A DNA stretch of 64,000 bases from Haloplasma contractile SSD-17B (GCF_000215935.2 NZ_AFNU02000011.1:1-64000), one strand, 5' to 3'. Shown: positions 26,249-35,835, counted from the stretch's first letter. Notes: generated by a model from the letters alone, not told the origin. Numbers and translations: made by a program.

Positions 26249-27718
26249 ATGGAACTAATAGTCTGGGTGATTATTTTACCTTTATTAACCGCATTTTTTC
26301 TTGGAATTTCGAAGTTATATTTTAAAAAGAGTTTATATCCTCTGGTAATCGGTAGTACGACCATTTATGTTTTTTTATTAATTTTAGTTATTAATACTAG
26401 TAATCCCCCTGTTGTTTACAGTATTGGTGATTGGGGGCTACTCGGAATAAATTTAATGGTCGATGCTTTTTCCGCCATGTTTTTATTAATTATAGCTTTA
26501 TTATTTATGCCTGTTATTATTTTTTCCCTGAAATACATTAAAGTTGATAAATATAAATACTTTATTTTTACATATTTAATGATCGCTGGTATTGCCGGAA
26601 TGGTTCTTACAACTGATTTATTCAATTTATATGTATTTCTAGAAGTAAGTTCTCTGAGTTCTTGTGCACTGGTGGCACTTAAGAAGACTGATAAAGGAAT
26701 AGAAGGTGCATTTAAGGAACTAATCATGTCTACATTGGGGAGCTTTTTTATTTTACTAGCAACAATCTTAACTTATTATTTGACTGGAACTCTAAATATA
26801 GCAGAAATTGCTCTACAATTTGATGAAATTCCCTTTGTAATTAAAAGTACTCTTATGTCCTTTTTTGTGCTTGGCTATGTAATAAAGATAGGGTTAATTC
26901 CTCTACATGCCTGGCTTCCTGATGCTTATGAAGATTCTCCTATCCCTTATAATGTTCTGTCTTCAGGACTGGTAATGAAATCTGCTATTTATGCACTTAT
27001 CAGAGTATTGTATATTATTTTTGGAATTGAATTTCTGACTGAAACTGGGTTTTTAAGTGTTGGTGTATTCTGGGGAGTCATTACATTTATTATTGCCCAT
27101 TCATTAGCCTATCAACAATCCAATTTAGTCCGACTGCTTGCGTACTCTAGTATTGCCCAGATCGGGTATATCACCATTGGATTATTTGTAGGCAGTGAAG
27201 GAGGATTAATAGGTGGAAGTTTTCACATTCTAAATCATGCAATAATGAAAGGAACCTTATTCTTGGTTACAGGAATTTTTTATTATAGCCTAAGGGCTGT
27301 TAAAATAGAAGACATTAAAGGATTAGGTTATAAATTCCCCATACTTTCATCTGTTGTTGCAGTTGCTGCATTTGCAATAGTGGGCCTGCCTCCTTTCAAT
27401 GGATTTATTAGTAAATGGCTTATTATTGAAGCAACTCTTGAAGCTGGTTATGTTTATGCTGCCTTTTTTATTCTAGTAGGAACGTTTTTATCTTTAACCT
27501 ATTATTTAAAAGTAATTGTTGCATTATATACAAAAACTGATAAAAAAATAGTAATAAAAGAACCAGATCTATCTTTACGATTACCGACTCTATTTCTTGG
27601 GAGTTTATGTATTGTATTTGGTATAGTACCTTCATTACCTTTAAGTCTAATTAATAATATTCCGGATTCTTTACTGGATCATAGTGAATATATAAAACAA
27701 TTACTAGGAGGTAAATGA
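26249..27718 (+). CDS. mrpD: Mrp antiporter subunit D (NuoN/NuoL-like)
   Basis: A 489-residue ion-translocating subunit with about fourteen transmembrane segments (proton_antipo_M domain). Key polar residues are visible: Glu in YVFLEVSSLSS, Lys in VIKIGLIPLHAWLPDAYEDSP, Lys in GLVMKSAIYALIR, and His/Lys in HILNHAIMKGTLFL. AGGAGG precedes the ATG. The TGA stop overlaps the start of the next gene. With no full MrpA in the operon, this and the next protein are the two pumping-type subunits. Confidence 0.92.
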   Translation: MELIVWVIILPLLTAFFLGISKLYFKKSLYPLVIGSTTIYVFLLILVINTSNPPVVYSIGDWGLLGINLMVDAFSAMFLLIIALLFMPVIIFSLKYIKVDKYKYFIFTYLMIAGIAGMVLTTDLFNLYVFLEVSSLSSCALVALKKTDKGIEGAFKELIMSTLGSFFILLATILTYYLTGTLNIAEIALQFDEIPFVIKSTLMSFFVLGYVIKIGLIPLHAWLPDAYEDSPIPYNVLSSGLVMKSAIYALIRVLYIIFGIEFLTETGFLSVGVFWGVITFIIAHSLAYQQSNLVRLLAYSSIAQIGYITIGLFVGSEGGLIGGSFHILNHAIMKGTLFLVTGIFYYSLRAVKIEDIKGLGYKFPILSSVVAVAAFAIVGLPPFNGFISKWLIIEATLEAGYVYAAFFILVGTFLSLTYYLKVIVALYTKTDKKIVIKEPDLSLRLPTLFLGSLCIVFGIVPSLPLSLINNIPDSLLDHSEYIKQLLGGK

Positions 27719-29280
27719 TGATTACTCCAGGTTTCTTATATTTAACAGGGGCATTACTTTTGTTTTTAGCCATTAATAATAAAATAAAGTACATAATTTC
27801 ATTTCTTATAACTTCCGGAGCTCTTATAGTTACTTTCTATTTACTGCCTGATAATCGTGTGGAACTAAATTTTCTAGCTTATACTCTAGTTCCTTTTGAA
27901 GTAAACAGGATCCGTATATTAACCGGATTAATTTTTGCTGTCGGCGGTCTTGCCACTGTCATCTATTCAATTAAGATCTGTTCCCGAACTAATTTAATGT
28001 TGATCTTTGTGTTTATTGGAAGTGCCTTGACCGTGGTTTTTTCAGGTGATTTGTTTACTCTGTATGTTTTCTGGGAACTAATGACAATCAGTTCCTCTAT
28101 TCTTATTATAACGTCAAGTAATTTAACTAAAAGGGTGGGCTATTATTATTTTCTAATGCACGTAACTGGAGGTTTAAGCTTACTATGGGGGATATTTTTA
28201 CAGTATTCTGCTACAGGTAGTTTATCATTAAATGCTATAGAGGCTGGTATTCCTTTTTTTATGATTGCGATTGGGATTAAACTCGCCTTTGTAGGGTTCC
28301 ATACTTGGCTACCACTCGCTTATGGCAAAGTTCCTTTCTATGTCACAGTTATTTTATCAATATATACGACAAAAGTAGGTGTATATGTAATGTCTCGCTT
28401 ATTGTCTGGTATGACCATTTTGGCATATTGCGGTCTTATTTCAGCTTTATTTGGAGTTGTAATGGCTTTGAGGCAAAAGCAGGTCCGTAAATTTTTGAGT
28501 TATTCCATTATAATTCAGGTAGGCTATATGATTATTGGTATTAGTGTTGGTACTACAACTGGAATATCAGGTGCTATTTTTCACTTAGTTAATCACATAT
28601 TATATAAAACAGTATTATTTATGGCAGTAGGGATTGTCATGTATACGACAGAGGAAGACGATCATTTTAAAAATTTAGGGATCATGGGCCGTAAACTTCC
28701 CCTAACTTCGATCGCTACATTGGTAGCTTTTATGGGAATAGCAGGAGTTCCTTTTTTTAATGGCTATATGAGTAAAACCGTTATTAAAGAAGCAGTAGAG
28801 GACCCACTATTAATCTGGGGTTTGAACCTGATGAGTTTTGGAACTTCTCTGATCTTTTTAAAATTTATATATTATGCTTTTTTCAAAAATAGTCATATTA
28901 AATTAAATAAAAAACCAGCTATAAGCATGCAGCTAGGATTAGGATTTTTAACTGTTATTATGATAGCAGTTGGTATTTATCCTCATCTGTTAGAAAAAAT
29001 AATTAATGTTGAATTAGCTATTAATTATTTCGACAAGAAACATATGTTAAGTGGTATTCAACCATTTCTCTGGTCAATTCTTACATTCTTTTTATTTAAG
29101 AAGTATATAGTGAAGGACTATAAGAAGAAAGTTCTAAATTATGATCTTTATCGTATGATGGGTAATTTATTCGTGACGACAGGCTCTAAACTAAGGAAAC
29201 TTCATGATGGAAATTTGAATAGATATTTGGTATGGGCAACTACCACGTTAATAATACTATTGTTATTGTTAATGTTTTAA
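27718..29280 (+). CDS. Second MrpD/MrpA-like antiporter subunit
   Basis: A 520-residue paralogue of the preceding subunit with about fourteen transmembrane segments. It keeps LYVFWELMTISSS (Glu), IGIKLAFVGFHTWLPLAYGKVP (Lys), TKVGVYVM (Lys) and HLVNHILYKTVLFM. It lacks the long MrpA C-terminal extension, whose parts are supplied by the small separate subunits. Two adjacent ATGs exist: the one at 27715 is only three bases from AGGAGG, so 27718 is preferred. It is the last gene of the operon. Confidence 0.88.
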   Translation: MITPGFLYLTGALLLFLAINNKIKYIISFLITSGALIVTFYLLPDNRVELNFLAYTLVPFEVNRIRILTGLIFAVGGLATVIYSIKICSRTNLMLIFVFIGSALTVVFSGDLFTLYVFWELMTISSSILIITSSNLTKRVGYYYFLMHVTGGLSLLWGIFLQYSATGSLSLNAIEAGIPFFMIAIGIKLAFVGFHTWLPLAYGKVPFYVTVILSIYTTKVGVYVMSRLLSGMTILAYCGLISALFGVVMALRQKQVRKFLSYSIIIQVGYMIIGISVGTTTGISGAIFHLVNHILYKTVLFMAVGIVMYTTEEDDHFKNLGIMGRKLPLTSIATLVAFMGIAGVPFFNGYMSKTVIKEAVEDPLLIWGLNLMSFGTSLIFLKFIYYAFFKNSHIKLNKKPAISMQLGLGFLTVIMIAVGIYPHLLEKIINVELAINYFDKKHMLSGIQPFLWSILTFFLFKKYIVKDYKKKVLNYDLYRMMGNLFVTTGSKLRKLHDGNLNRYLVWATTTLIILLLLLMF

Positions 29281-29343
29281 TATCCATTTACACTTTCATA
29301 CGTGCCTGTTTACATATACTAAAGTCTTATTAATTAAAATAAA

Positions 29344-29361
29344 AAAGCCCCGAAGGGCTTT
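29344..29361 (-). terminator. Terminator between the Mrp operon and the cation ATPase
   Basis: AAAGCCC-CGAA-GGGCTTT. On the minus strand a long T-rich tract follows, so it mainly serves the P-type ATPase gene; the plus-strand operon also ends 60 bp before it. Confidence 0.85.
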
Positions 29362-29471
29362 ACTCAATAAGTGAAGTATGGAAAATCCTAACGATCATGC
29401 TATATAAGACAGGAATTATAACTTTTTTATAGCATCTGGGAATTTAACATTTTTTAATCTTAGGAATCTAA

Positions 29472-32177
29472 TTACTTTCTTCTTTTCATTTGTATTATTG
29501 CATTTGCTTGTATTATGATCATAGGTATTAAAGCTCCTATTACCACATATGCCCACATATACAAAGAAAGACCTACCGTACCAAGTATTTTCTGTAACAT
29601 AGGAGTATATATTGCTACAATTTGAAGTGCAAAAGTTAATGCTAATGCACCAATTAGGTAAGGATTCTGGAAAATCGTTTTATCAAATCCTAGACCATTC
29701 TTTCTTCTAACATTAAACACCTGTAGTAGATGCACCATAGCCAAGGTCATAAATCCGATCGTTCTGGCCTCGCTTATATCAATCCCCTGGTGTAAGGACA
29801 AGAGATAAGCAATTAAAGGACCTATAGCAATAATAAATCCTTGAGAAGTAATCAGAGATTTATATCGATTCGTAATAATTGGATCATCAGGATTACGTGG
29901 AGAGTTGCTCATAACTCCTTTTTCTGGCACCTCATAGGCCATAGCTAAAGCCGGAAATACTCCAGTGACTACATTAAGCCATAATATTTGGAGGGCAATA
30001 AGGGGCACTGGTACTCTAAATATGATTGATAAGAAAATAAACAAAATTTCACTAAGATTACAAGAAATCAAATAGTGAATAAACTTACGAATATTATCAA
30101 AGATCACTCGACCTTGTCTTACTGCTTCTACAATTGTACTGAATCGATCGTTTAACAAAATCATATCTGATGCTTCTTTAGCCACAGTGGTACCTCGTAT
30201 CCCCATAGCAACTCCTATATCAGCCTTTTTTAATGCTGGCGCATCATTTACACCATCACCTGTCATCGCAACAATTTCATTGCTATTTTTTAAAGCAGTT
30301 ACAATACTTAGTTTATCCTTTGGAGTTACTTTAGAGTAAATGGAGTTCTCCTTTAAGTTTTCTTCAAGTGATTCAGTAGACAAATCACTTATAGCAGTAT
30401 CTTTTAACAACTTTTTTTCATTAAATTCAATACCAATATTCTTTGCTATTCCTATAGCAGTTTCCTGTTGATCTCCGGTTAGCATAATAGTTCGAATACC
30501 TGCTTTGGAAGCTATCTCAACAGACTCTTTAATATCTTCTCTAGGGGGATCCATTATTCCAACAAGGCCAAGAAATATCATTTCATTTTCAATTTCGCTT
30601 TCAAGAGCCCCATCATTATTTACCTCTTCTCCCTTGTAAGCAAGTGCTAAAACACGAAAACTCTCCTTTGCAAGATGTTTATTTTCACTTTTTAATTCCT
30701 GCTTTCTCTCCTGGGAGAGACTTACTACTTTATTGTCTTGATATACTTTGTCACACATTTCAAGTACTACATCAGGAGAACCTTTTAAAAATAGTTCATT
30801 ATTGTTATTTTTTAGATCTTTATAATGAACAGCCATAAACTTACGTTCAGAGTCAAAGGGAATTTCATCTTGACGATCATAAACTTCCTCTAAGTCCTGC
30901 TTTTTAAAACCTGCTTTCCTAGCAGCTACTACTAATGCTCCTTCTGTCGGATCTCCTATCATTTCCCATTCATCATCAGCTTTTTCTTTTAATACTGCAT
31001 CAGAACAAAGAATTCCCGTTTTTAGAAGCAACGATACTGCATCATCTTGATTTGGGTTTATCTTTTCTTCGTTCTCACGAAACTCTCCTTCAGGCTTATA
31101 TCCGGTTCCTGTAATGTTAATATCTCGATTATCTATACTTATTCTTTGTAGTGTCATTTCATTTTCTGTTAATGTACCGGTTTTATCTGTACAAAATACA
31201 GTAGCAGATCCTAGGGTCTCAACTGCAGGAAGATTTTTAACTAATGCTTTTTTCTTTACCATGCGATTCATTCCGATGGCTAGAGTAATAGTCGCTGCCA
31301 CAGGAAGCCCTTCTGGAACTGCAGCAATTGCAAGGGCAGTAGACGTCTTTAACATTTCCTCTAGGGGTTTTCCCGTAAAATAACCGATAACACCAACTAT
31401 TCCCGTTATAACTAAAGTTAAAACGATTAAATATCGTCCAGTTTGCTCTAAACGTTTTTCCAAAGGTGTCGCTTCAGTGTCTGTATCTTTCAACATCTTT
31501 GATATCTTGCCTATTTCTGCATCATTACCTGTAGCTGTAACAATAAATTTACCATTCCCTTTAAGAACTGCAGAGCCCATAAAAACCATATTATCACAAT
31601 CCCCGATATCCACCTTTTCATCACGATCAATAACTTCAATATCTTTTTTTACAGGGTCTGATTCACCAGTAAGCATCGATTCATCAACAGCAAGTTCATC
31701 GGTTTTCACCAGACGACCATCTGCAGGAATTTTATCGCCCTCTTCTAATACTACAAGGTCTCCACAAACAAGATTTCTAGTGGAGATGCTAGAAACCTCT
31801 CCGTTTCTTATTACCTTAGCTTCTCTGTGTACCGACTTTTTTAATGCCTCAATAGACTTTCCTGCTTTATATTCCATAATTAAGCCAAGAATTGCAGTAA
31901 ACAAAATCACAACCAACACCGCAAACCCTTCAATAATCTCTCCGATAAAAAAGGATGCAATAGCTGCTGCCATAAGTAAAAGCATTACGATGCTTTTAAA
32001 TTGTCGAATAAAAATTCTCCACATAGATATATTACGTTCTTCTTCTAGTCGATTTTCACCATTCTTTTCTAATCGTTTTTTTACATCATCAAAAGAAAGT
32101 CCCTTGTTTCGATCAGCAAATAAACTTGTTTCAATTTCTTCAATTGTTTTTGAGTAAATTGACTTTTCCTTTTGCAT
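29472..32177 (-). CDS. P-type (P2-like) cation-transporting ATPase
   Basis: A 901-residue P-type ATPase that pumps cations across the membrane. Visible: N-terminal cation-ATPase domain, TGES actuator loop, PEGLP in TM4, phosphorylation site DKTGT, nucleotide domain KGSPD, TGDGVNDAPAL hinge, and C-terminal transmembrane bundle. TM5 carries CNLSEI, equivalent to Asn768/Glu771 of SERCA. TM6 reads LWLNVVTGVFPALA, where calcium pumps have LWVNLVTDGxPA; the Asp800 equivalent is Gly. The start is taken at 32177 because AAAGGAG sits between an upstream in-frame ATG (32213) and this one. The ion may be Ca2+ with one site, or another cation. It is convergent with the Mrp operon. Confidence 0.9.
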   Translation of the reverse strand: MQKEKSIYSKTIEEIETSLFADRNKGLSFDDVKKRLEKNGENRLEEERNISMWRIFIRQFKSIVMLLLMAAAIASFFIGEIIEGFAVLVVILFTAILGLIMEYKAGKSIEALKKSVHREAKVIRNGEVSSISTRNLVCGDLVVLEEGDKIPADGRLVKTDELAVDESMLTGESDPVKKDIEVIDRDEKVDIGDCDNMVFMGSAVLKGNGKFIVTATGNDAEIGKISKMLKDTDTEATPLEKRLEQTGRYLIVLTLVITGIVGVIGYFTGKPLEEMLKTSTALAIAAVPEGLPVAATITLAIGMNRMVKKKALVKNLPAVETLGSATVFCTDKTGTLTENEMTLQRISIDNRDINITGTGYKPEGEFRENEEKINPNQDDAVSLLLKTGILCSDAVLKEKADDEWEMIGDPTEGALVVAARKAGFKKQDLEEVYDRQDEIPFDSERKFMAVHYKDLKNNNNELFLKGSPDVVLEMCDKVYQDNKVVSLSQERKQELKSENKHLAKESFRVLALAYKGEEVNNDGALESEIENEMIFLGLVGIMDPPREDIKESVEIASKAGIRTIMLTGDQQETAIGIAKNIGIEFNEKKLLKDTAISDLSTESLEENLKENSIYSKVTPKDKLSIVTALKNSNEIVAMTGDGVNDAPALKKADIGVAMGIRGTTVAKEASDMILLNDRFSTIVEAVRQGRVIFDNIRKFIHYLISCNLSEILFIFLSIIFRVPVPLIALQILWLNVVTGVFPALAMAYEVPEKGVMSNSPRNPDDPIITNRYKSLITSQGFIIAIGPLIAYLLSLHQGIDISEARTIGFMTLAMVHLLQVFNVRRKNGLGFDKTIFQNPYLIGALALTFALQIVAIYTPMLQKILGTVGLSLYMWAYVVIGALIPMIIIQANAIIQMKRRK

Positions 32178-32577
32178 TGAATACTCCTTTCTTTCATTGT
32201 AGTTGTATTTCAAATTCTAATATAAGCTATAATATATAACCTTGTTAACACTCTTAATTAGTAAAAATCTCAATTCAAAATCTACATATTTCTGACCTCT
32301 ACCTTGTATACTTTAGACAACATTTTATCAGAAAATTTTTGTATCCTTCTTCGTAAATTAACATAATCATAGATCATTCTTAATCTTAAGTTTAGGACAC
32401 TATCGAATTGATAAACACAATCATCCTCTAAAGAAACAAGATGAGAAAATTGAGATTATATATAAAATCGTACTATATAATCAACGCACTTATTGTATAG
32501 TATACGACTTATAAATTATTAGTTTATGCCTTCAGTTATTACTGTCATTGTAATATATATAATATTAAGGGTCAAAT

Positions 32578-32611
32578 AAAAAGCAATGTCCCATAAGTAT
32601 CCATGCTTTTT
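32578..32611. terminator. Isolated terminator-like hairpin
   Basis: AAAAAGCA pairs with TGCTTTTT across an 18-base loop, with T-rich DNA after it on the plus strand. No intact gene ends nearby on either strand, so it is probably a relic of a lost gene. Confidence 0.4.
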
Positions 32612-32851
32612 CGGTTTTTATGTATTATAACTAATATTCAACAGATATTTAGATAGTCTATTTTTATACTTAAGGCAATAGTTTATACCCAATAACTGTG
32701 TATTGAAATGTCTTACTAGTACATACCATGAAAACTCCTCCAATACGCCTAGTATGAGGGATACATAAATATCTATATTATAATAATTTGAGAATTGGTT
32801 ACCAATTGTAGTTTTCCCTATCCACGTAGGTCAAATCAGGGTATTAACTAT

Positions 32852-32941
32852 ACTATACCAAAAAGGCACTGCATAAACAGTACCTTTTTTCATATATTTC
32901 TATTTCCCTTCAAACACTCTATACACTACAACTTCGACATT
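32852..32941 (-). repeat. rlmD-tail repeat, copy A
   Basis: Homologous over about 90 bp to the 3' end and terminator of rlmD (copy C, 45052-45147). Minus-strand order: a coding-like tail that would read NVEVVVYRVFEGK-stop, then hairpin AAAAAGG-ACTG/CAGT-CCTTTTT, then TGGTATAGT. No methyltransferase body precedes it. Confidence 0.75.
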
Positions 32942-33201
32942 AGAATAGAGTGATTTTGCTCTAAACATAACTTTAAATTAACTGTTTCGTATATTATACC
33001 TTTAATTCTTCAGGTATAATCCTACCTTGTTCCATCTATTCATATCTTTAGCGTTTTGATCACTATTATTTAATATAATATTAGTTTATTGTTCTATTAC
33101 TTTAATTTTTTTCAAATAAGCACTAAGACCATTATAGTACCAATAATTAATCTGTTAATTAACAATCTAACCGTAATACAAAAGATATATTTGATAACAC
33201 C

Positions 33202-33900
33202 TTAAGTTTTTAAATTATGTTTCATATATTCCTCAATCTTCTTTACTCGGTCATTCCTACCTCGTGCCTTATTAGGATAAATGTGCAATTCAACTGGTGG
33301 AACATATATGGAATACCCTTTCCATTCAACAACTTCAAGGTTATTCATAGCATAGCATCCAAAGTCTACCTTTTGATCTGCATCGCTTGACTCTTCTGGT
33401 TCAAATGCTATATCTACTCTACCCTTTAGATATACCACTCCAAAGCCTTTAACAAACCAGTCTGTGACATAATGGAATGGTTCAATAGTCGTATCCTTAA
33501 ACCCTTTTTCTATCTTCTTGATTTCTGTTTTATAGGTCATCACATCTATATCCTTGGGAATAATATTGATTCCCCTAATAGCACAGGCAGCACTACCTGC
33601 TAACCACCATTTTATATTATTCTTCTCCATCCTACAAGCTATAACTTCTAATGATTTCTCCCAGTCCATCGTTGTCTTTCCCAGTGTATGATTCACAACT
33701 TCTTGCAAACAACTCCTGAAATTTTTTTCAAGCATTTCCTTATCCTGAGCATACATGAAAGTGTTCTTGTTATATGATTTAATTAATAGATGATTTTTTT
33801 CTTCAAAACCATAATGTAATAAAGCTTCTTTATATTCGTCTCCTGCATTATTTATTTGATATTCCATCATATCTTTATCAACTACTAGATTGATCTCCAT
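33202..33900 (-). CDS. Nucleotidyltransferase-like protein
   Basis: A protein of about 232 residues. Residues from about 95 (WWLAGSAACAIRGINIIPKDIDVMTY) carry the G-S plus D-x-D signature of MNT/aminoglycoside-type nucleotidyltransferases. The remaining sequence resembles AbiEii/LinB-like proteins that modify small molecules or proteins. It follows the RibD-C-like gene directly. An in-frame GTG at 33910-33912 touches that gene's stop, but TAGGTG lies nine bases before the ATG at 33900, which I prefer. Substrate unknown; resistance or toxin-type activity is possible. Confidence 0.65.
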   Translation of the reverse strand: MEINLVVDKDMMEYQINNAGDEYKEALLHYGFEEKNHLLIKSYNKNTFMYAQDKEMLEKNFRSCLQEVVNHTLGKTTMDWEKSLEVIACRMEKNNIKWWLAGSAACAIRGINIIPKDIDVMTYKTEIKKIEKGFKDTTIEPFHYVTDWFVKGFGVVYLKGRVDIAFEPEESSDADQKVDFGCYAMNNLEVVEWKGYSIYVPPVELHIYPNKARGRNDRVKKIEEYMKHNLKT

Positions 33901-33912
33901 ATGATTAAACAC

Positions 33913-34686
33913 CTACTCGACGTCATCAAATCCTACTACTTTATACCTCAACCATATATGTCCATCAGACTTATTAGTAGAAGTGATTAACTTAAGTTTT
34001 GCAGGTAACTCATCTGGCTTTAAATCTGGGGAGTCAAATAACGAAGGAGTGTCAAATCCACCATATAAAAGAGGTTTTAAAATTATATTCACTTCATCAA
34101 CTATCCCTTTTCTTAAAAGTGCTCCACCTAATTTACCTCCTGAGGATGTCGTTAAGCAATCTATACCTAACTTCGTCTTTAAAGTTTTCATGGCACTTCT
34201 GAGGTCAACTTGTTTTTCTCCTGAGATAATATATGGAATGTTGTTAGTTCTAAGGAAATGTAGATATTCAGGCGATACTCCATATGATACTAAATGCAGC
34301 ATATAGCTTCCACTACCTTCATCCCCTTTATAGCCACTTCTGATTCTTCCCCTTCCATCGATAACGATTAACCACTTTTTTAAATTTGGGTTTTTTACAA
34401 TCTCCTCTGGTAGATAATCATGATATAGCGCATCACGATCACCTTTAAAATCTGCAAGTTCTTTTATAGGCTCCCCTTCTTTTACAAGAGAGTTACTTCC
34501 TAACATATCTGCTTTAGGAGCATACATGAATTCAATTTTATTTTCAAGCTCTTCCCAAATTTCAGTTCCCCCCTCGGTGTGGGTACGAGAATCATCCATC
34601 TCTTCCCACATTGTAATGTTAGGATTTATTGCAATCCTCCCATCTGCAGAACAAGATACCATCACTACAATAAACGGTCTATCCAT
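33913..34686 (-). CDS. RibD C-terminal / dihydrofolate reductase-fold protein
   Basis: A 257-residue single-domain reductase of the RibD_C family, NAD(P)H-dependent. It begins FIVVMVSCSADGRIA, has LVIDGRGRIRSG and the cofactor-binding SSGGKLGGALLRKGIVDEVNIILKPLLYGG, the classic RibD_C signature. No deaminase domain and no other riboflavin genes are present, so it is one of the stand-alone 'dihydrofolate reductase family' proteins of unknown substrate. GGAGGAAAA precedes the ATG. It is probably co-transcribed with the nucleotidyltransferase gene, and the MerR-type gene upstream may regulate it. Confidence 0.82.
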   Translation of the reverse strand: MDRPFIVVMVSCSADGRIAINPNITMWEEMDDSRTHTEGGTEIWEELENKIEFMYAPKADMLGSNSLVKEGEPIKELADFKGDRDALYHDYLPEEIVKNPNLKKWLIVIDGRGRIRSGYKGDEGSGSYMLHLVSYGVSPEYLHFLRTNNIPYIISGEKQVDLRSAMKTLKTKLGIDCLTTSSGGKLGGALLRKGIVDEVNIILKPLLYGGFDTPSLFDSPDLKPDELPAKLKLITSTNKSDGHIWLRYKVVGFDDVE

Positions 34687-34760
34687 AAAAATTTTCCTCC
34701 TTAAGTATAAGATAATATAAGTATACTATAAAGGAGGTAGGGTGGTGTATTAGTGGAGGG

Positions 34761-35522
34761 TTATATAATTTCCTCTTTTATTTCGTTTATTAACGATAAT
34801 ATGTTTTTTGCTCCTTCTGATGCATTTTCAAGTCCAGTAATCCAACGATCACCGACACTTATCCAGGACTGATATTCTTCATGTTTAGGTGTGTTCAGTG
34901 CATTAATTACTCCTTTAATATTATCTGGACTTTCATCATAATGTTTTAAACTTTGTAGTATTGCTGAAATACTGAACCTCGCTTGCCTTAACATATAGAT
35001 GATTCTAAGGCGCTCTATTTCTTTGTTTCCATATACTCGCGTATTGTTAGGTCCTACCCTTGGTACTTCTATAAGTCCATTTCTATCCCAGTTTCTAAGC
35101 ACTTCTGGTGTTACTCCGATTAAATTAGCAACCTCTTTTCTTGTATACGTTTTTAATTTAATTTCGTTTTCTTCTTTTAATACCCATTTCTCTAAAATTT
35201 TTATAGTTTTCTGTGCCTTTAAATAATCTTTATCTATTAATTTTATGTACGTTTGAGTAAACCCCCATGCTTGTTCTAAGTCCCATTCAGCCACGGATTT
35301 GATTATTTTTAATGATGCTGATCGTAATGTTTTCCCTAACCAATCATAATCAAATATGCATCTAATAATTTTAATTTGATATAAATGCCGCTGGCTAAAC
35401 ATTCTATACCCATTATAATCTCTTGGTACTGGTGATATAAAACCATTTTTTTCATATAACCGAACTGTATTTGTATGAATATTACCTTCTCTAGCAAGGT
35501 CTATAGTTCTATAGGTAGTCAC
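34761..35522 (-). CDS. MerR-family regulator with two DNA-binding domains
   Basis: A 253-residue regulator with two MerR helix-turn-helix modules: residues 1-70 (TIDLAREGNIHTNTVRLYEKNGFI...YRMFSQRHL) and about 122-190 (YTRKEVANLIGVTPEVLRNWDRNGLI...RVYGNKEIERL). A helical linker joins them. Tandem MerR domains in one chain are uncommon and suggest binding to a longer or asymmetric operator as a monomer or dimer. The C-terminal about 60 residues would be the sensor. It lies 75 bp upstream of the RibD-C gene on the same strand and is its likely regulator. A copy of the rlmD-tail repeat with an extended -10-like sequence lies 140 bp upstream. Confidence 0.85.
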   Translation of the reverse strand: MTTYRTIDLAREGNIHTNTVRLYEKNGFISPVPRDYNGYRMFSQRHLYQIKIIRCIFDYDWLGKTLRSASLKIIKSVAEWDLEQAWGFTQTYIKLIDKDYLKAQKTIKILEKWVLKEENEIKLKTYTRKEVANLIGVTPEVLRNWDRNGLIEVPRVGPNNTRVYGNKEIERLRIIYMLRQARFSISAILQSLKHYDESPDNIKGVINALNTPKHEEYQSWISVGDRWITGLENASEGAKNILSLINEIKEEII

Positions 35523-35663
35523 AGGGCATTTCTCCTCTCATGTGTTTTATAAAATTAATAATTCCAATACATATATTTACTATAACTATAATTTAACTAT
35601 GTTAGATTTAAATTGTAATATTCTATAATAATAGTTATCTTACTTCTTTATTTTATTTCTTTA

Positions 35664-35760
35664 ATTATACCAAAAAGGCACTGCATGAACAGCACCTTCT
35701 TGTCATATATCTCTATTTTTTTCCTTTATAAACCATAGACACTACAACCTTAACATGTGA
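35664..35760 (-). repeat. rlmD-tail repeat, copy B
   Basis: Closest relative of copy C. The minus-strand tail would read SHVKVVVSMVYKGKK-stop, compared with SHVECVVSMVCEGK-stop in rlmD. It is preceded by a stop codon in frame, so no gene body remains. The hairpin AAAAAGG.ACTG follows, then TGGTATAAT, a consensus extended -10 about 140 bp upstream of the MerR gene. Confidence 0.8.
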
Positions 35761-35815
35761 TTAAAACCTAAGCCAAATAGTTTTCCACAAGTTTAACGAT
35801 TAGCGAAATTGCTAA

Positions 35816-35835
35816 CCCCCTTTAGATTAGGGGGG
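35816..35835. repeat. C5/G6 hairpin
   Basis: CCCCC-TTTAGATTA-GGGGGG is a GC-only stem in very AT-rich DNA, without a T-run on either side. Function unknown; a similar CCCCCTTAATAATAGGGAG occurs at about 41538. Confidence 0.4.

Larger units (their letters stand above)
32178..33201. other. Long non-coding region at the edge of the accessory island
   Basis: About one kilobase without a credible gene. It contains the hairpin at 32578-32611, a copy of the rlmD-tail repeat (32852-32941), and a small hairpin TTATACCT/AGGTATAA near 32994-33020. The density of relics suggests decayed DNA. Confidence 0.5.

Noticed and set aside
31477-32157. A 226-codon plus-strand open frame
   Set aside because: It is antisense to the P-type ATPase gene, Ser/Ile/Phe-rich and has no domain or ribosome site; a shadow frame.
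33202-34686. A single gene broken by TAG at 33913-33915, since the two frames are in phase
   Set aside because: Both products are complete domains of separate families, and the second has its own ATG and ribosome-site-like TAGGTG. Phase agreement is a one-in-three chance.
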